Source: Noviherbaspirillum pedocola
GTDB taxonomy: Bacteria; Pseudomonadota; Gammaproteobacteria; Burkholderiales; Burkholderiaceae_D
DNA: 64,000 nt
NCBI RefSeq assembly: GCF_016632335.1
Contig: NZ_JAEPBG010000007.1
Coordinates: forward strand, 186,001-250,000
Direction of reading: 5' to 3'
Of this stretch, positions 1-8,589 are shown piece after piece. Position 1 is the stretch's first letter, and the number at the start of each line of letters is the position of its first letter. The position numbers were made by a program, and so were the translations under genes. The notes beneath the pieces are model-generated. The model searched no databases. It was not told where the DNA came from and was given only the letters and a program-made list of their open reading frames with translations.

Positions 1-1394
1 GCAAGGAAGGCCTGGAGAAGAGCTACGAGAAGCAGTTGCACGGCGTTACCGGCTACGAGGAAGTGGAAGTCTCGGCCAGCGGCCGCGCGGTGCGCACGCT
101 GTCGCGCACGCCGGCCACGCCCGGCTCGAACCTGATCCTGTCCATCGACATCGAATTGCAGAAGGTGGTCGAGCAAGCCTTCGGCAACCAGCGCGGCGCG
201 CTGATCGCGATCGAGCCTTCGACCGGCGACATCCTGGCCTATGTGTCGATGCCGAACTTCGACCCGAACCTGTTCGTCGAAGGCATCGACCAGCAGAGTT
301 GGGACGAGCTGAACACCTCGCCGGACAAACCGCTGGTGAACCGGCCGCTTTCGGGCACCTATCCGCCCGGCTCGACCTACAAGCCCTTCATGGCGCTGGC
401 CGCGCTTGAACTGGGCAAGCGCACGCCGAACCAGGCCATCGCCGACCCCGGCTACTTCAACTTCGGCAATCACAAGTTCCGCGACGACAAGGAAGGCGGC
501 CACGGCACCGTCGACATGTTCCGCTCGATCGTGCAGTCCTGCGACACCTACTACTACATGCTGGCCAATGACATGGGCGTGGACACGATGCACGACTTCA
601 TGCAGCCCTTCGGCTTCGGCCGCCTGACCGGCATCGACCTCGATCATGAGAAGGCGGGCGTGCTGCCATCCATGCAGTGGAAGCGCAATGCGTACAAGAA
701 GCCGGCGCAGCAGAAGTGGTATGCCGGCGAAACGATTTCGCTGGGCATCGGCCAAGGTTACAACTCGTTCACGCCGCTGCAGCTCGCGCACGCGGTGGCT
801 ACGCTGGCCAACAATGGCGTGGTGATGAAGCCGCACCTGGTGAAGATCGTCGAGGATGGCGGCACCCGCGCGCGCACGGCGACGGTGCCCAAGGAAAGCT
901 TCCGCATCCCGCTGCAGCAGAAGAACATCGACGTGATCAAGAACGCCATGGTCGGCGTGACCCGCGAAGGCACGGCGGCCAAGGTCTTCGCCGGCGCGGC
1001 CTATCTGTCCGGCGGCAAGACCGGCACCGCGCAGGTGGTGTCGATCAAGAAGAACGAGAAATACAATGCCAACCGCATCGACGAACGCCATCGCGACCAT
1101 GCGCTGTACATCGCTTTCGCGCCGGCCGAGCAGCCGAAGATTGCGCTGGCGCTGATCGTGGAGAACGGCGGCTGGGGCGCCACCGCGGCCGCGCCGATCG
1201 CCCGCGCCGCGCTCGACTACTACCTGCTCGGCAAGCGCAATGCGCCGGCTGGCGACGCCCCCGCGGCCAAGGATGCGATCCTGGCCAGAGACGATGCCGA
1301 CGCCGACACCCATGCGGTGGCGGCGATGCGCGCCGAACAGGATTCCGAAGGCGGCCCCAAGGCTGGCGGCGAAAGCCAGGGCAATCAGGAATAA
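1..1394 (+). CDS. mrdA: Penicillin-binding protein 2 (peptidoglycan D,D-transpeptidase), 5'-truncated by window edge
   Basis: Cross-links peptidoglycan during cell elongation in the periplasm, as partner of RodA. The frame is open from base 3, so the gene starts upstream and the membrane anchor and most of the N-terminal dimerisation domain are missing. The transpeptidase domain is complete: SxxK as STYK (Ser codon at 372), an SCD triad in the VQSCDTYYY region, and KTG at 1017-1025. The C-terminal tail after about 1230 is Ala/Asp-rich and of low complexity. The gene is followed 8 bp later by rodA, the usual mrd pairing. The family is certain; only the length is unknown. Confidence 0.96.
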   Translation, partial: KEGLEKSYEKQLHGVTGYEEVEVSASGRAVRTLSRTPATPGSNLILSIDIELQKVVEQAFGNQRGALIAIEPSTGDILAYVSMPNFDPNLFVEGIDQQSWDELNTSPDKPLVNRPLSGTYPPGSTYKPFMALAALELGKRTPNQAIADPGYFNFGNHKFRDDKEGGHGTVDMFRSIVQSCDTYYYMLANDMGVDTMHDFMQPFGFGRLTGIDLDHEKAGVLPSMQWKRNAYKKPAQQKWYAGETISLGIGQGYNSFTPLQLAHAVATLANNGVVMKPHLVKIVEDGGTRARTATVPKESFRIPLQQKNIDVIKNAMVGVTREGTAAKVFAGAAYLSGGKTGTAQVVSIKKNEKYNANRIDERHRDHALYIAFAPAEQPKIALALIVENGGWGATAAAPIARAALDYYLLGKRNAPAGDAPAAKDAILARDDADADTHAVAAMRAEQDSEGGPKAGGESQGNQE

Positions 1395-1402
1395 GACCCA
1401 CC

Positions 1403-2515
1403 ATGCGACTCACCGAAAAACGCTCCATCTGGCAAATCATCAAGCCGCATCTGCTGGTGTTCGATGCGCAACTGACCCTGATCGTGTTCCTGATCGTCTC
1501 CACGGGACTCATCACGCTGTACTCGGCGGGCATCGATTTCCCCGGCCGCGTCGAGGACCAGATGCGCAATGTGCTGGTGTCCTTCGCCATCATGTGGATC
1601 TTCGCGAATGTGCCACCGCAGACGCTGATGCGCTTCGCGGTGCCGATCTACACCGTGGGCGTGGCGCTGCTGGTGGCGGTGGCGGCCTTCGGCATGATCA
1701 AGAAGGGCGCGCGGCGCTGGCTCAATGTCGGCGTGGTGATCCAGCCGTCCGAGATCATGAAGATCGCCATGCCGCTGATGCTGGCCTGGTTCTTCCAGAA
1801 GCGCCAGGGCATGCTGCGCTGGAAGGAGTTCGCAGTTGCGGCGGTGCTGCTGCTAATTCCGGTGGGCCTGATCGCCAAGCAGCCGGATCTGGGCACCGCG
1901 ATCCTGGTCGGCGCGGCCGGCTTCTATGTCATCTTTTTGGCCGGCCTGTCGTGGAAGGTACTGGTTGGCCTGGCTGTGGCCGGCGGCGCGAGCCTGCCGG
2001 TGGTGTGGTCGCTGCTGCATGATTATCAGCGCGCGCGCGTCATGACGCTGATCGATCCGTCGGCCGACCCGCTCGGCAAAGGCTTTCACATCATCCAGTC
2101 GACGATCGCGATCGGCTCCGGCGGCGTGGCCGGCAAGGGCTGGCTGCATGGCACCCAGGCCCATCTCGAATTCATTCCTGAACGCACCACCGACTTCATC
2201 TTCGCGGTGTTTTCCGAAGAATTCGGCCTGATCGGCAATTGCATACTGCTGGTGCTGTTCCTGTTGCTGATCGGCCGCGGCATGATCATCGCCGCGAATG
2301 CGCCGACCTTTTTCTCGCGCCTCTTGGCCGGCGCGATCACGCTGATCTTCTTCACCTATGCCTTCGTCAACATGGGCATGGTGAGCGGCATTCTGCCGGT
2401 GGTCGGCGTGCCCCTGCCCTTCATCAGCTATGGCGGCACCGCGTTGGTGACGCTGGGCTTGGGCGCGGGCATCCTGATGAGCATTCAGCGGCATCGCAAG
2501 CTGGTGCAGACCTGA
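1403..2515 (+). CDS. rodA: RodA, SEDS-family peptidoglycan glycosyltransferase
   Basis: Integral membrane glycan polymerase of the elongasome, working with PBP2. The 370-residue protein starts at the ATG just after mrdA and has about ten hydrophobic helices. Conserved SEDS stretches are visible: the KKGARRWL motif near residue 95, QPSEIMK just after it, KQPDLGTA around residue 155 and the C-terminal PLPFISYGG block. Length is normal for RodA. An in-frame upstream extension runs through mrdA but is not used, because the family N-terminus begins at the ATG at 1403. It is probably cotranscribed with mrdA. Confidence 0.96.
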   Translation: MRLTEKRSIWQIIKPHLLVFDAQLTLIVFLIVSTGLITLYSAGIDFPGRVEDQMRNVLVSFAIMWIFANVPPQTLMRFAVPIYTVGVALLVAVAAFGMIKKGARRWLNVGVVIQPSEIMKIAMPLMLAWFFQKRQGMLRWKEFAVAAVLLLIPVGLIAKQPDLGTAILVGAAGFYVIFLAGLSWKVLVGLAVAGGASLPVVWSLLHDYQRARVMTLIDPSADPLGKGFHIIQSTIAIGSGGVAGKGWLHGTQAHLEFIPERTTDFIFAVFSEEFGLIGNCILLVLFLLLIGRGMIIAANAPTFFSRLLAGAITLIFFTYAFVNMGMVSGILPVVGVPLPFISYGGTALVTLGLGAGILMSIQRHRKLVQT

Positions 2516-2569
2516 TCACGCGAACGAGAGCGCCGGCGCGGCGCGCCATGACAAGAAGGAAGAACATCC

Positions 2570-3820
2570 ATGGATGACAAATCGCGAACGATGGCAATCG
2601 CGGCAACGCTGAGCCGACAAGCCTGCGCGGCGCTTCTGGCCGGGGCGACCTTGATCATCGCCGGTTGCGGCAGCGTGCCGAAGAGCCCGGAACGCGGCGC
2701 CGACGCGGCATCGAGTCGGCAGCGCAATCCGAACGCGCCCGCGCTGCCGCGCGCGGGTTCGGGACGCGGCGGCTATTACCAGGACGATGGCCCGGCTGAT
2801 GTGATTCCGGAAAACCTGCTCGCCATTCCCGATGCCGAGCCAAAGATCGAGCCCTACCTGCGCAGCAAGGCGAACCAGCCCTACGTGGTGTTCGGCAAGA
2901 CTTACACGCCGATCATGGACGACCGGCCGCTGGTGCAGCGCGGCCGCGGCAGCTGGTACGGCCGCAAGTTTCATGGCCAGCGCACGTCATCCGGCGCGCC
3001 CTACGACATGTTCGGGATGACGGCGGCGCATCCGACGCTGCCGATTCCTTCGTATGTGCGGGTCACCAATCTGGCCAACGGCAACCGCGTGATCGTGAAG
3101 GTCAATGATCGCGGCCCCTTTCACTCGGACCGCATCATCGATCTGTCCTACACCGCGGCTTACAAGCTCGGCTATCTCGGCAGCGGCAGCGCCAATCTGC
3201 AGGTCGAGCGCATCCTGCCGGATGAGATCCGGTCGATGGAAGCGGCGCGACGCAATGGCAATGGCAATGGCAATGGCAATGGCAATGGCAATGGCAATGG
3301 CAATGGCAATGGCAATGGCAATGGCAATGGCAATGGCGTGCAGCTTGCTTCGAGCGGTGTCGTGCCGTCCGCCGCGATGGTGCCGGTGGCTGCGTCCGCC
3401 GCGCAGATCGCGGCGCCGCAGAGCGATGCGGGCAGCGCCAACGTCAGCGGCGCCAGCGGTGTGATCGCGCCCGACACACCCGCGGTGATGACTGAAGCGG
3501 TGCCGACGCCGCAGGCGATGGTCAGCGAAGCGCCGGCGCCGCAACCGGTGGCGCCGACCATGGCGCCAGCGCCGGCTACAGCAGCAACACCAGCCGCAAC
3601 AGCGGGTTTCTATCTGCAGCTCGGCGCCTTCTCCCGGCCCGAGAATGCGCAGGCGGTGCAACAACGCTATGCGCAGTCGGGCCTGCCATCGGTGGACATG
3701 GCGCAGACCAATGGTCTGTACCGCGTCTTCGGCGGCCCCTATGCCAGCCGTGCCGAAGCCGAAAGCGCGGCACGGCGCCTGCAGCTGGGCGGCGCAATGC
3801 CGGTCATCGTGCAGCGTTGA
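2570..3820 (+). CDS. rlpA: RlpA-family septal lipoprotein with SPOR domain and NG-repeat linker
   Basis: Septum-associated lipoprotein; in Pseudomonas RlpA cleaves stem-less glycan strands. The 416-residue protein has a lipobox ending LIIAGC (near residue 30), a double-psi beta-barrel at about 125-220 (GSWYG, GMTAAH, VNDRGPF) and a C-terminal SPOR domain at about 340-416. Between them lie 14 Asn-Gly dipeptides (residues 229-256) encoded by a perfect hexamer repeat, then an Ala/Pro-rich stretch. The glutamate usual before YD-(M/L)-(Y/F) in the barrel is Ala143 here (SGAPYD), so lytic activity is doubtful. It follows rodA as is usual. Confidence 0.93.
   Translation: MDDKSRTMAIAATLSRQACAALLAGATLIIAGCGSVPKSPERGADAASSRQRNPNAPALPRAGSGRGGYYQDDGPADVIPENLLAIPDAEPKIEPYLRSKANQPYVVFGKTYTPIMDDRPLVQRGRGSWYGRKFHGQRTSSGAPYDMFGMTAAHPTLPIPSYVRVTNLANGNRVIVKVNDRGPFHSDRIIDLSYTAAYKLGYLGSGSANLQVERILPDEIRSMEAARRNGNGNGNGNGNGNGNGNGNGNGNGNGNGVQLASSGVVPSAAMVPVAASAAQIAAPQSDAGSANVSGASGVIAPDTPAVMTEAVPTPQAMVSEAPAPQPVAPTMAPAPATAATPAATAGFYLQLGAFSRPENAQAVQQRYAQSGLPSVDMAQTNGLYRVFGGPYASRAEAESAARRLQLGGAMPVIVQR
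3254..3337 (+). repeat. Perfect hexanucleotide tandem repeat (AATGGC)x14 inside rlpA
   Basis: Fourteen uninterrupted copies of AATGGC encode (Asn-Gly)14 between the barrel and SPOR domains of RlpA. Because the unit is 6 bp, copy-number change by slippage keeps the frame and alters linker length by two residues per unit. All six frames through the tract lack stops. Confidence 0.98.
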
Positions 3821-3850
3821 GCGTTCACCGCGGAATGCAGCGCAGCTTTC

Positions 3851-3918
3851 GTGGGGTGTGTGCAACCCACGCGTTTGGCCGCATACCGTGGACCGCGTGG
3901 GCTGCGCCCACCCTACGC
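3851..3918. repeat. REP-like palindromic element, GTGGG family
   Basis: Imperfect dyad in the rlpA/rsmI convergent intergenic region. The left arm has TGCAACCCACGCG and the right arm CGCGTGGGCTGCGCCCACCC, ending in CTACGC. Related copies lie at 14859 and 26111. It may act as a bidirectional transcript end; no separate T-tract terminator is visible here. Confidence 0.85.
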
Positions 3919-3941
3919 ATTGCCTCCATCGCTGCAGCCGA

Positions 3942-4862
3942 TCAGCCTTTCTCGTCCCGCTCCGCCTTCCTCCGCAAGGCCATCTCGTACAGCGCATTCT
4001 TCTTCAAGCCGGTGATCTTCGCCGCCAGCGCCGCGGCGCTTTTCACCGGGCATTCCTCGAGCAGGAGGCCGAGGATGCGCTCGGCATCAAGCGTGTCCTC
4101 GCCTTCGTCGGCGCGCGCCGGCATGCCTTCGATGAGCAACACGAACTCACCGCGCTGACGGTTCGCATCCGCGGCCAGCCAGGCCGGCGCATCGGCCAGC
4201 GCGCAGCGATGCATCTGCTCGAACAGCTTGGTCAACTCGCGCGCGAACACGATGCGGCGCGCGGGGCCGAAAACGCGCAGCAAGGCATCCACCGTCTCGA
4301 CGATGCGGTGCGGCGCTTCATACAGCACCAGCGTCGCATCGAGCCGCGACAGGCGCGCCAGTTCGCTGTCGCGCGCTTTCGCCTTGGCCGGCAGAAAGCC
4401 GTGGAAATGAAAGTGATCGTTCACCAGTCCGGACGCCGACAGGGCCGTCACCGCGGCCGATGCGCCCGGCACCGGGATCACGCGCATGCCCGCTTCGAGC
4501 GCGGCATCCACCACACGCGCGCCGGGGTCGGACACCGCCGGCGTGCCGGCGTCGGACACCAGCACGATGCGCTCACCCGCGGCCAGCCGCGCGATGATGC
4601 GCTCGGCCGCTTCGCGCTCGTTGTGCTGATGCGTGGCGATGAGCTGCTGCTGTATGCCGTAACGCGAGAGCAGTTGCGCGGTGTTGCGGGTGTCTTCGCA
4701 GGCCACCGCGTCGGCCATGGCCAGCAACTGCAGCGCACGCAGCGTGATGTCGGCCGCGTTTCCGATCGGCGTAGCCAGCACATATAATGCGTGGGCCGGA
4801 TAACTCTGGGAAACGAGCTCCTGCAGCATGGTGGGGGCAAGGCTGAATGCGTGTTGTGTCAT
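3942..4862 (-). CDS. rsmI: 16S rRNA 2'-O-methyltransferase RsmI
   Basis: SAM-dependent tetrapyrrole-methylase-fold enzyme that methylates the ribose of C1402 of 16S rRNA. The conserved N-terminal block LYVLATPIGN is at about residue 26, followed by the SDAGTPAVSDPG signature and VPGASAAVTALSASGL. The chosen start (MTQHAF, 4862) gives 306 residues, close to family length; an in-frame upstream extension to 4961 would run into the divergent gene. It is divergent from lpoA, whose start lies just 11 bp away. This is the yraL-yraM arrangement known from enterobacteria. Confidence 0.94.
   Translation of the reverse strand: MTQHAFSLAPTMLQELVSQSYPAHALYVLATPIGNAADITLRALQLLAMADAVACEDTRNTAQLLSRYGIQQQLIATHQHNEREAAERIIARLAAGERIVLVSDAGTPAVSDPGARVVDAALEAGMRVIPVPGASAAVTALSASGLVNDHFHFHGFLPAKAKARDSELARLSRLDATLVLYEAPHRIVETVDALLRVFGPARRIVFARELTKLFEQMHRCALADAPAWLAADANRQRGEFVLLIEGMPARADEGEDTLDAERILGLLLEECPVKSAAALAAKITGLKKNALYEMALRRKAERDEKG
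4783..4788 (+). promoter_or_regulatory. Candidate -10 box (TATAAT) for lpoA, inside the rsmI coding region
   Basis: A perfect TATAAT lies 85 bp upstream of the lpoA start on the plus strand. The -35 region (around 4759, TTTCCG) is poor, so this is a tentative promoter located within the 5' part of the divergent rsmI gene. Confidence 0.45.
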
Positions 4863-4873
4863 TGGGAGTCCAG

Positions 4874-6130
4874 ATGCTGTGCCGAAAAATGAAGAGCGGT
4901 TTGCTGGCGGTGGCGATGGCGGCGTTCGCGGGATTGTGCGTAACAGCGCCGGCAAACACAAGCGCGGCTCCCCTCATGCTGGCCCAGAACGATATCACCC
5001 TGATGCCCGGCGGCCTCGAACAGCCGGAAACCGAAGAAGTGCCGATGCCGGATGTGGCTCCCTCTCCGGGCTCTTCCATTCCTTCTTACCCTTCCGCGGG
5101 CGCGCAAGGCGGCGCGCCGGTGACTGGCGCGGCGCGCATCGCGTTGCTGCTGCCGCTGAATTCGCCATCGCTCGGCACCGCCGCAGCCGCGGTGCGCGAC
5201 GGCTTTCTGGCTTCCTATGAAAAGGAACACGATCCCAACATCAGCCTGACGGTGGTGGAAAGCGGCGACGCGCCGCAGCAGGTCGTCGATGCGTATCGCG
5301 TGGCGGTGCAGGACCATGACATCGTCGTCGGCCCGCTGTCGCGCAGCGGCGCGGCGGCCATTGCCGCAAGCGGGCAGGTCGCGCGGCCCACGATCGCGCT
5401 GACCCAGGCCGATGCCGTCGGCGCGGCGCTGCCGCAGCTGCTTACCATCGGCCTGTCGGTGGAAGACGAAGCGCGCCAGGCGGCGGGCTGGGCATCGATC
5501 GAATATCCCGGCGAGCAGGCGCTGGTGGTATCGACCACGACCGCCTGGCAACGCCGCGCGGCGCGGGCATTCCAGGCGGCCTGGCAGGCCCAGGGCCTGG
5601 GAGCGGACAGCGTGGAACTCTCGGCCAGCGAAGGCAACCTGAGCCCGTCGGCGCTGCTGCAATTGATCGACCGGATACGCGCCAGCAATCCCGGCCTGGT
5701 GTTCGCTGCGCTGGACGCGGTGCAGGCCAGGCAGCTGCGCGAAGCGCTCGGCCAGGACATCGCCATCTACGGCACGTCGCAACTCAATCCCTACTCGGTC
5801 GCCGGCTGGGCCGCGGCGACGCGCCAGCCGAGCATGGATGGCGTGCGCTTCATCGACCTGCCGTGGATGGTGCAACCCGATGCGCCGGCGGTGGCCAGGT
5901 ATGCGACCGGCACCGGGCGTGGTGGCGATCTCGAGCGGCTGTATGCGCTCGGCATCGACGCTTACCGCGTGGCGCGCCAGGTCGCCCAGGGGCGGGATAG
6001 CTTCGAACTCGACGGCGTCACCGGCCGGCTGCGCATTCGCTTCGGCGGTGGCGCTTCGCGGTTTGCCCGCGTCGAATCGCAGGCGGTGTTCCAGGACGGC
6101 GCCGCCGCGCCGCTGGCGGGAGCGCGATGA
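4874..6130 (+). CDS. lpoA: Penicillin-binding protein activator, LpoA/LppC (YraM) family
   Basis: Periplasmic or outer-membrane-associated activator of bifunctional PBPs by homology to E. coli LpoA. The C-terminal part has the periplasmic-binding-protein-like fold of the LppC family. The 418-residue protein has a signal peptide (MLCRKMKSGLLAVAM..., cleavage near TSA-AP); no clean lipobox is seen, and the Cys in AGLC is a weak candidate. The ATG at 4874 is chosen over 4847 because GGGAG lies five bases ahead of it. It is considerably shorter than E. coli LpoA, lacking the TPR-rich N-domain. The stop overlaps yraN. Confidence 0.85.
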   Translation: MLCRKMKSGLLAVAMAAFAGLCVTAPANTSAAPLMLAQNDITLMPGGLEQPETEEVPMPDVAPSPGSSIPSYPSAGAQGGAPVTGAARIALLLPLNSPSLGTAAAAVRDGFLASYEKEHDPNISLTVVESGDAPQQVVDAYRVAVQDHDIVVGPLSRSGAAAIAASGQVARPTIALTQADAVGAALPQLLTIGLSVEDEARQAAGWASIEYPGEQALVVSTTTAWQRRAARAFQAAWQAQGLGADSVELSASEGNLSPSALLQLIDRIRASNPGLVFAALDAVQARQLREALGQDIAIYGTSQLNPYSVAGWAAATRQPSMDGVRFIDLPWMVQPDAPAVARYATGTGRGGDLERLYALGIDAYRVARQVAQGRDSFELDGVTGRLRIRFGGGASRFARVESQAVFQDGAAAPLAGAR

Positions 6131-6489
6131 CGATGCCACCGCATGCCACCGCGCGCCAGGTCATCGGCGCTGCGGCCGAGGATGCGGCGCTGGCCTATCT
6201 GTCGCGACAGGGCCTGGCGCTGGCGGAACGCAATTTCCGCTGCCGCGGCGGTGAAATCGACCTGATCATGCGCGATGCCGAAACGCTGGTCTTCGTCGAG
6301 GTGCGCCGGCGCGCCAGCGCGCGTTTCGGCGGCGCGGCGGCCAGCATCGACGCCGGCAAGCGCGCGCGGCTGACCATCGCCGCGCAAACCTATCTGCAGC
6401 GTTACCGCATGCCGCCAGCCTGCCGTTTCGACGTGGTGGCCATCGACGGCGACGCCGTGTCCTGGATCAGGAATGCCATCGAGGCCTGA
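6127..6489 (+). CDS. yraN: YraN/UPF0102 family endonuclease-like protein
   Basis: Small (120 aa) protein with a Holliday-junction-resolvase-like nuclease fold. The core GGEIDLIMRD...LVFVEVRRR, with acidic residues and Lys/Arg as in the E-D-ExK nuclease type, is visible at about residues 39-65. The ATG overlaps the lpoA stop (ATGA), implying translational coupling. Position between lpoA and diaA matches the conserved yraLMNOP cluster. The cellular role of the family is unsettled. Confidence 0.9.
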   Translation: MTMPPHATARQVIGAAAEDAALAYLSRQGLALAERNFRCRGGEIDLIMRDAETLVFVEVRRRASARFGGAAASIDAGKRARLTIAAQTYLQRYRMPPACRFDVVAIDGDAVSWIRNAIEA

Positions 6490-7792
<1,303 letters not shown>

Positions 7793-7809
7793 TCCGTTTC
7801 CCTCTTTGT

Positions 7810-7838
7810 GCGCCGGCACGTGTGTGCCGGCGCTTTTT
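7810..7838 (+). terminator. Intrinsic terminator after dolP
   Basis: A 10-bp perfect stem GCGCCGGCAC / GTGCCGGCGC (7810-7819 with 7824-7833), tetraloop GTGT, then five T. It closes the lpoA-yraN-diaA-dolP unit. Confidence 0.92.
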
Positions 7839-7850
7839 CGAGGACTATCC

Positions 7851-8270
7851 ATGCGACGCGTCTTCCTTTTCCTGCTGCTGGCGCTCTCCTTCCTTGGCGC
7901 GGCGCATGCCGAGGACCGGATCAAGGTCGTCTATCACATGGCCGATGGCATCGACCAGGCATCTCGCGGACTGGCCAGCATCCGCAACCATCTGCGCGCG
8001 GCGCCGGAGTCGAAGATCGTCGTTGTCGCGCTTGGCGAAGGCATACGCTTCCTGCTGCAGGGCGCCACCGACCGCGAGGGACGGCCGTTCGAACCTGCGG
8101 TCCGGGCGCTGGCGGCAGAAGGCGTCGAATTCCGCGTCTGCAACAACACCTTGCAGGCGCACGGCGTGCCACGCTCGGACCTGCTGCCGCAGACTACACT
8201 CGTACCGGCCGGCGTAGCCGAACTGGCAAGACTGCAAGCGCGTGAGGGCTACGTCTATATCCGGCCTTAA
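7851..8270 (+). CDS. Exported DsrE-family protein
   Basis: A 139-residue protein with a clear Sec signal (MRRVFLFLLLALSFLGAAHA-ED) and a DsrE/F-like alpha/beta fold: IKVVYHMADG at the first strand, KIVVVALGEGIRFLL, then EFRVCNNTL containing the single Cys. Soluble DsrE proteins handle sulfur on a conserved Cys; exported homologues have no settled role. Start chosen at 7851 for the signal peptide and the upstream GAGGA. The start codon is only 13 bp past the T-tract of the dolP terminator, so its own promoter is not obvious. Confidence 0.85.
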   Translation: MRRVFLFLLLALSFLGAAHAEDRIKVVYHMADGIDQASRGLASIRNHLRAAPESKIVVVALGEGIRFLLQGATDREGRPFEPAVRALAAEGVEFRVCNNTLQAHGVPRSDLLPQTTLVPAGVAELARLQAREGYVYIRP

Positions 8271-8384
8271 GGTGTGCGACCGTGCGGCTTCTCGCTGGAA
8301 ATGCAATTTTGTTGCTGGCGGCACACATCGTGTCGTTGATTATTTACCAAAAGAAATATTTCCCTGTGTAAATTAAAGTAATAT

Positions 8385-8482
8385 CGCCATGACTGGAATG
8401 GGAAACGCTTTCCAGACATGGCGGTAAGCGGACAGGAAACCCGCTTTCTCTCCGCGATTGCCCATACGCTTCTCCGAAGCGT
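8385..8482 (+). ncRNA. Candidate structured leader RNA upstream of the chemoreceptor gene
   Basis: The 319-bp gap 8271-8589 is AT-richer than its surroundings around 8330-8385. It then holds three consecutive hairpins. The first is 8385-8423 (CGCCATG/CATGGCG, an A-A mismatch, CTGGAA/TTCCAG). The second is 8426-8446 (AAGCGG/CCGCTT). The third is 8466-8482 (ACGCTTC/GAAGCGT). No riboswitch class known to me fits the conserved bases. Nothing else coding is seen in the gap. Confidence 0.45.
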
Positions 8483-8589
8483 CGGCGTAACCCGGTCACC
8501 ATCTCTTTCCCATTTCATGATGTTCCAGCGCTGCGACGCACGTTGCGCGCCGGAACGATTGCAATCTCGCCAAACAGACATGAGACACC

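Noticed and set aside
677-1402. Long in-frame extension upstream of rodA
   Set aside because: It is out of frame with mrdA, has Arg-rich shadow composition and no RodA homology; rodA starts at 1403.
3105-3464. ORFs reading Met-Ala, Ile-Ala or Leu-Pro repeats across the hexamer tract
   Set aside because: They are other frames of the AATGGC repeat inside rlpA; the tract has no stops in any frame.
8271-8589. FliA (sigma28) promoter before the chemoreceptor gene
   Set aside because: TAAAGTAA is present at about 8374 but no GCCGATAA-like box follows at the right spacing.
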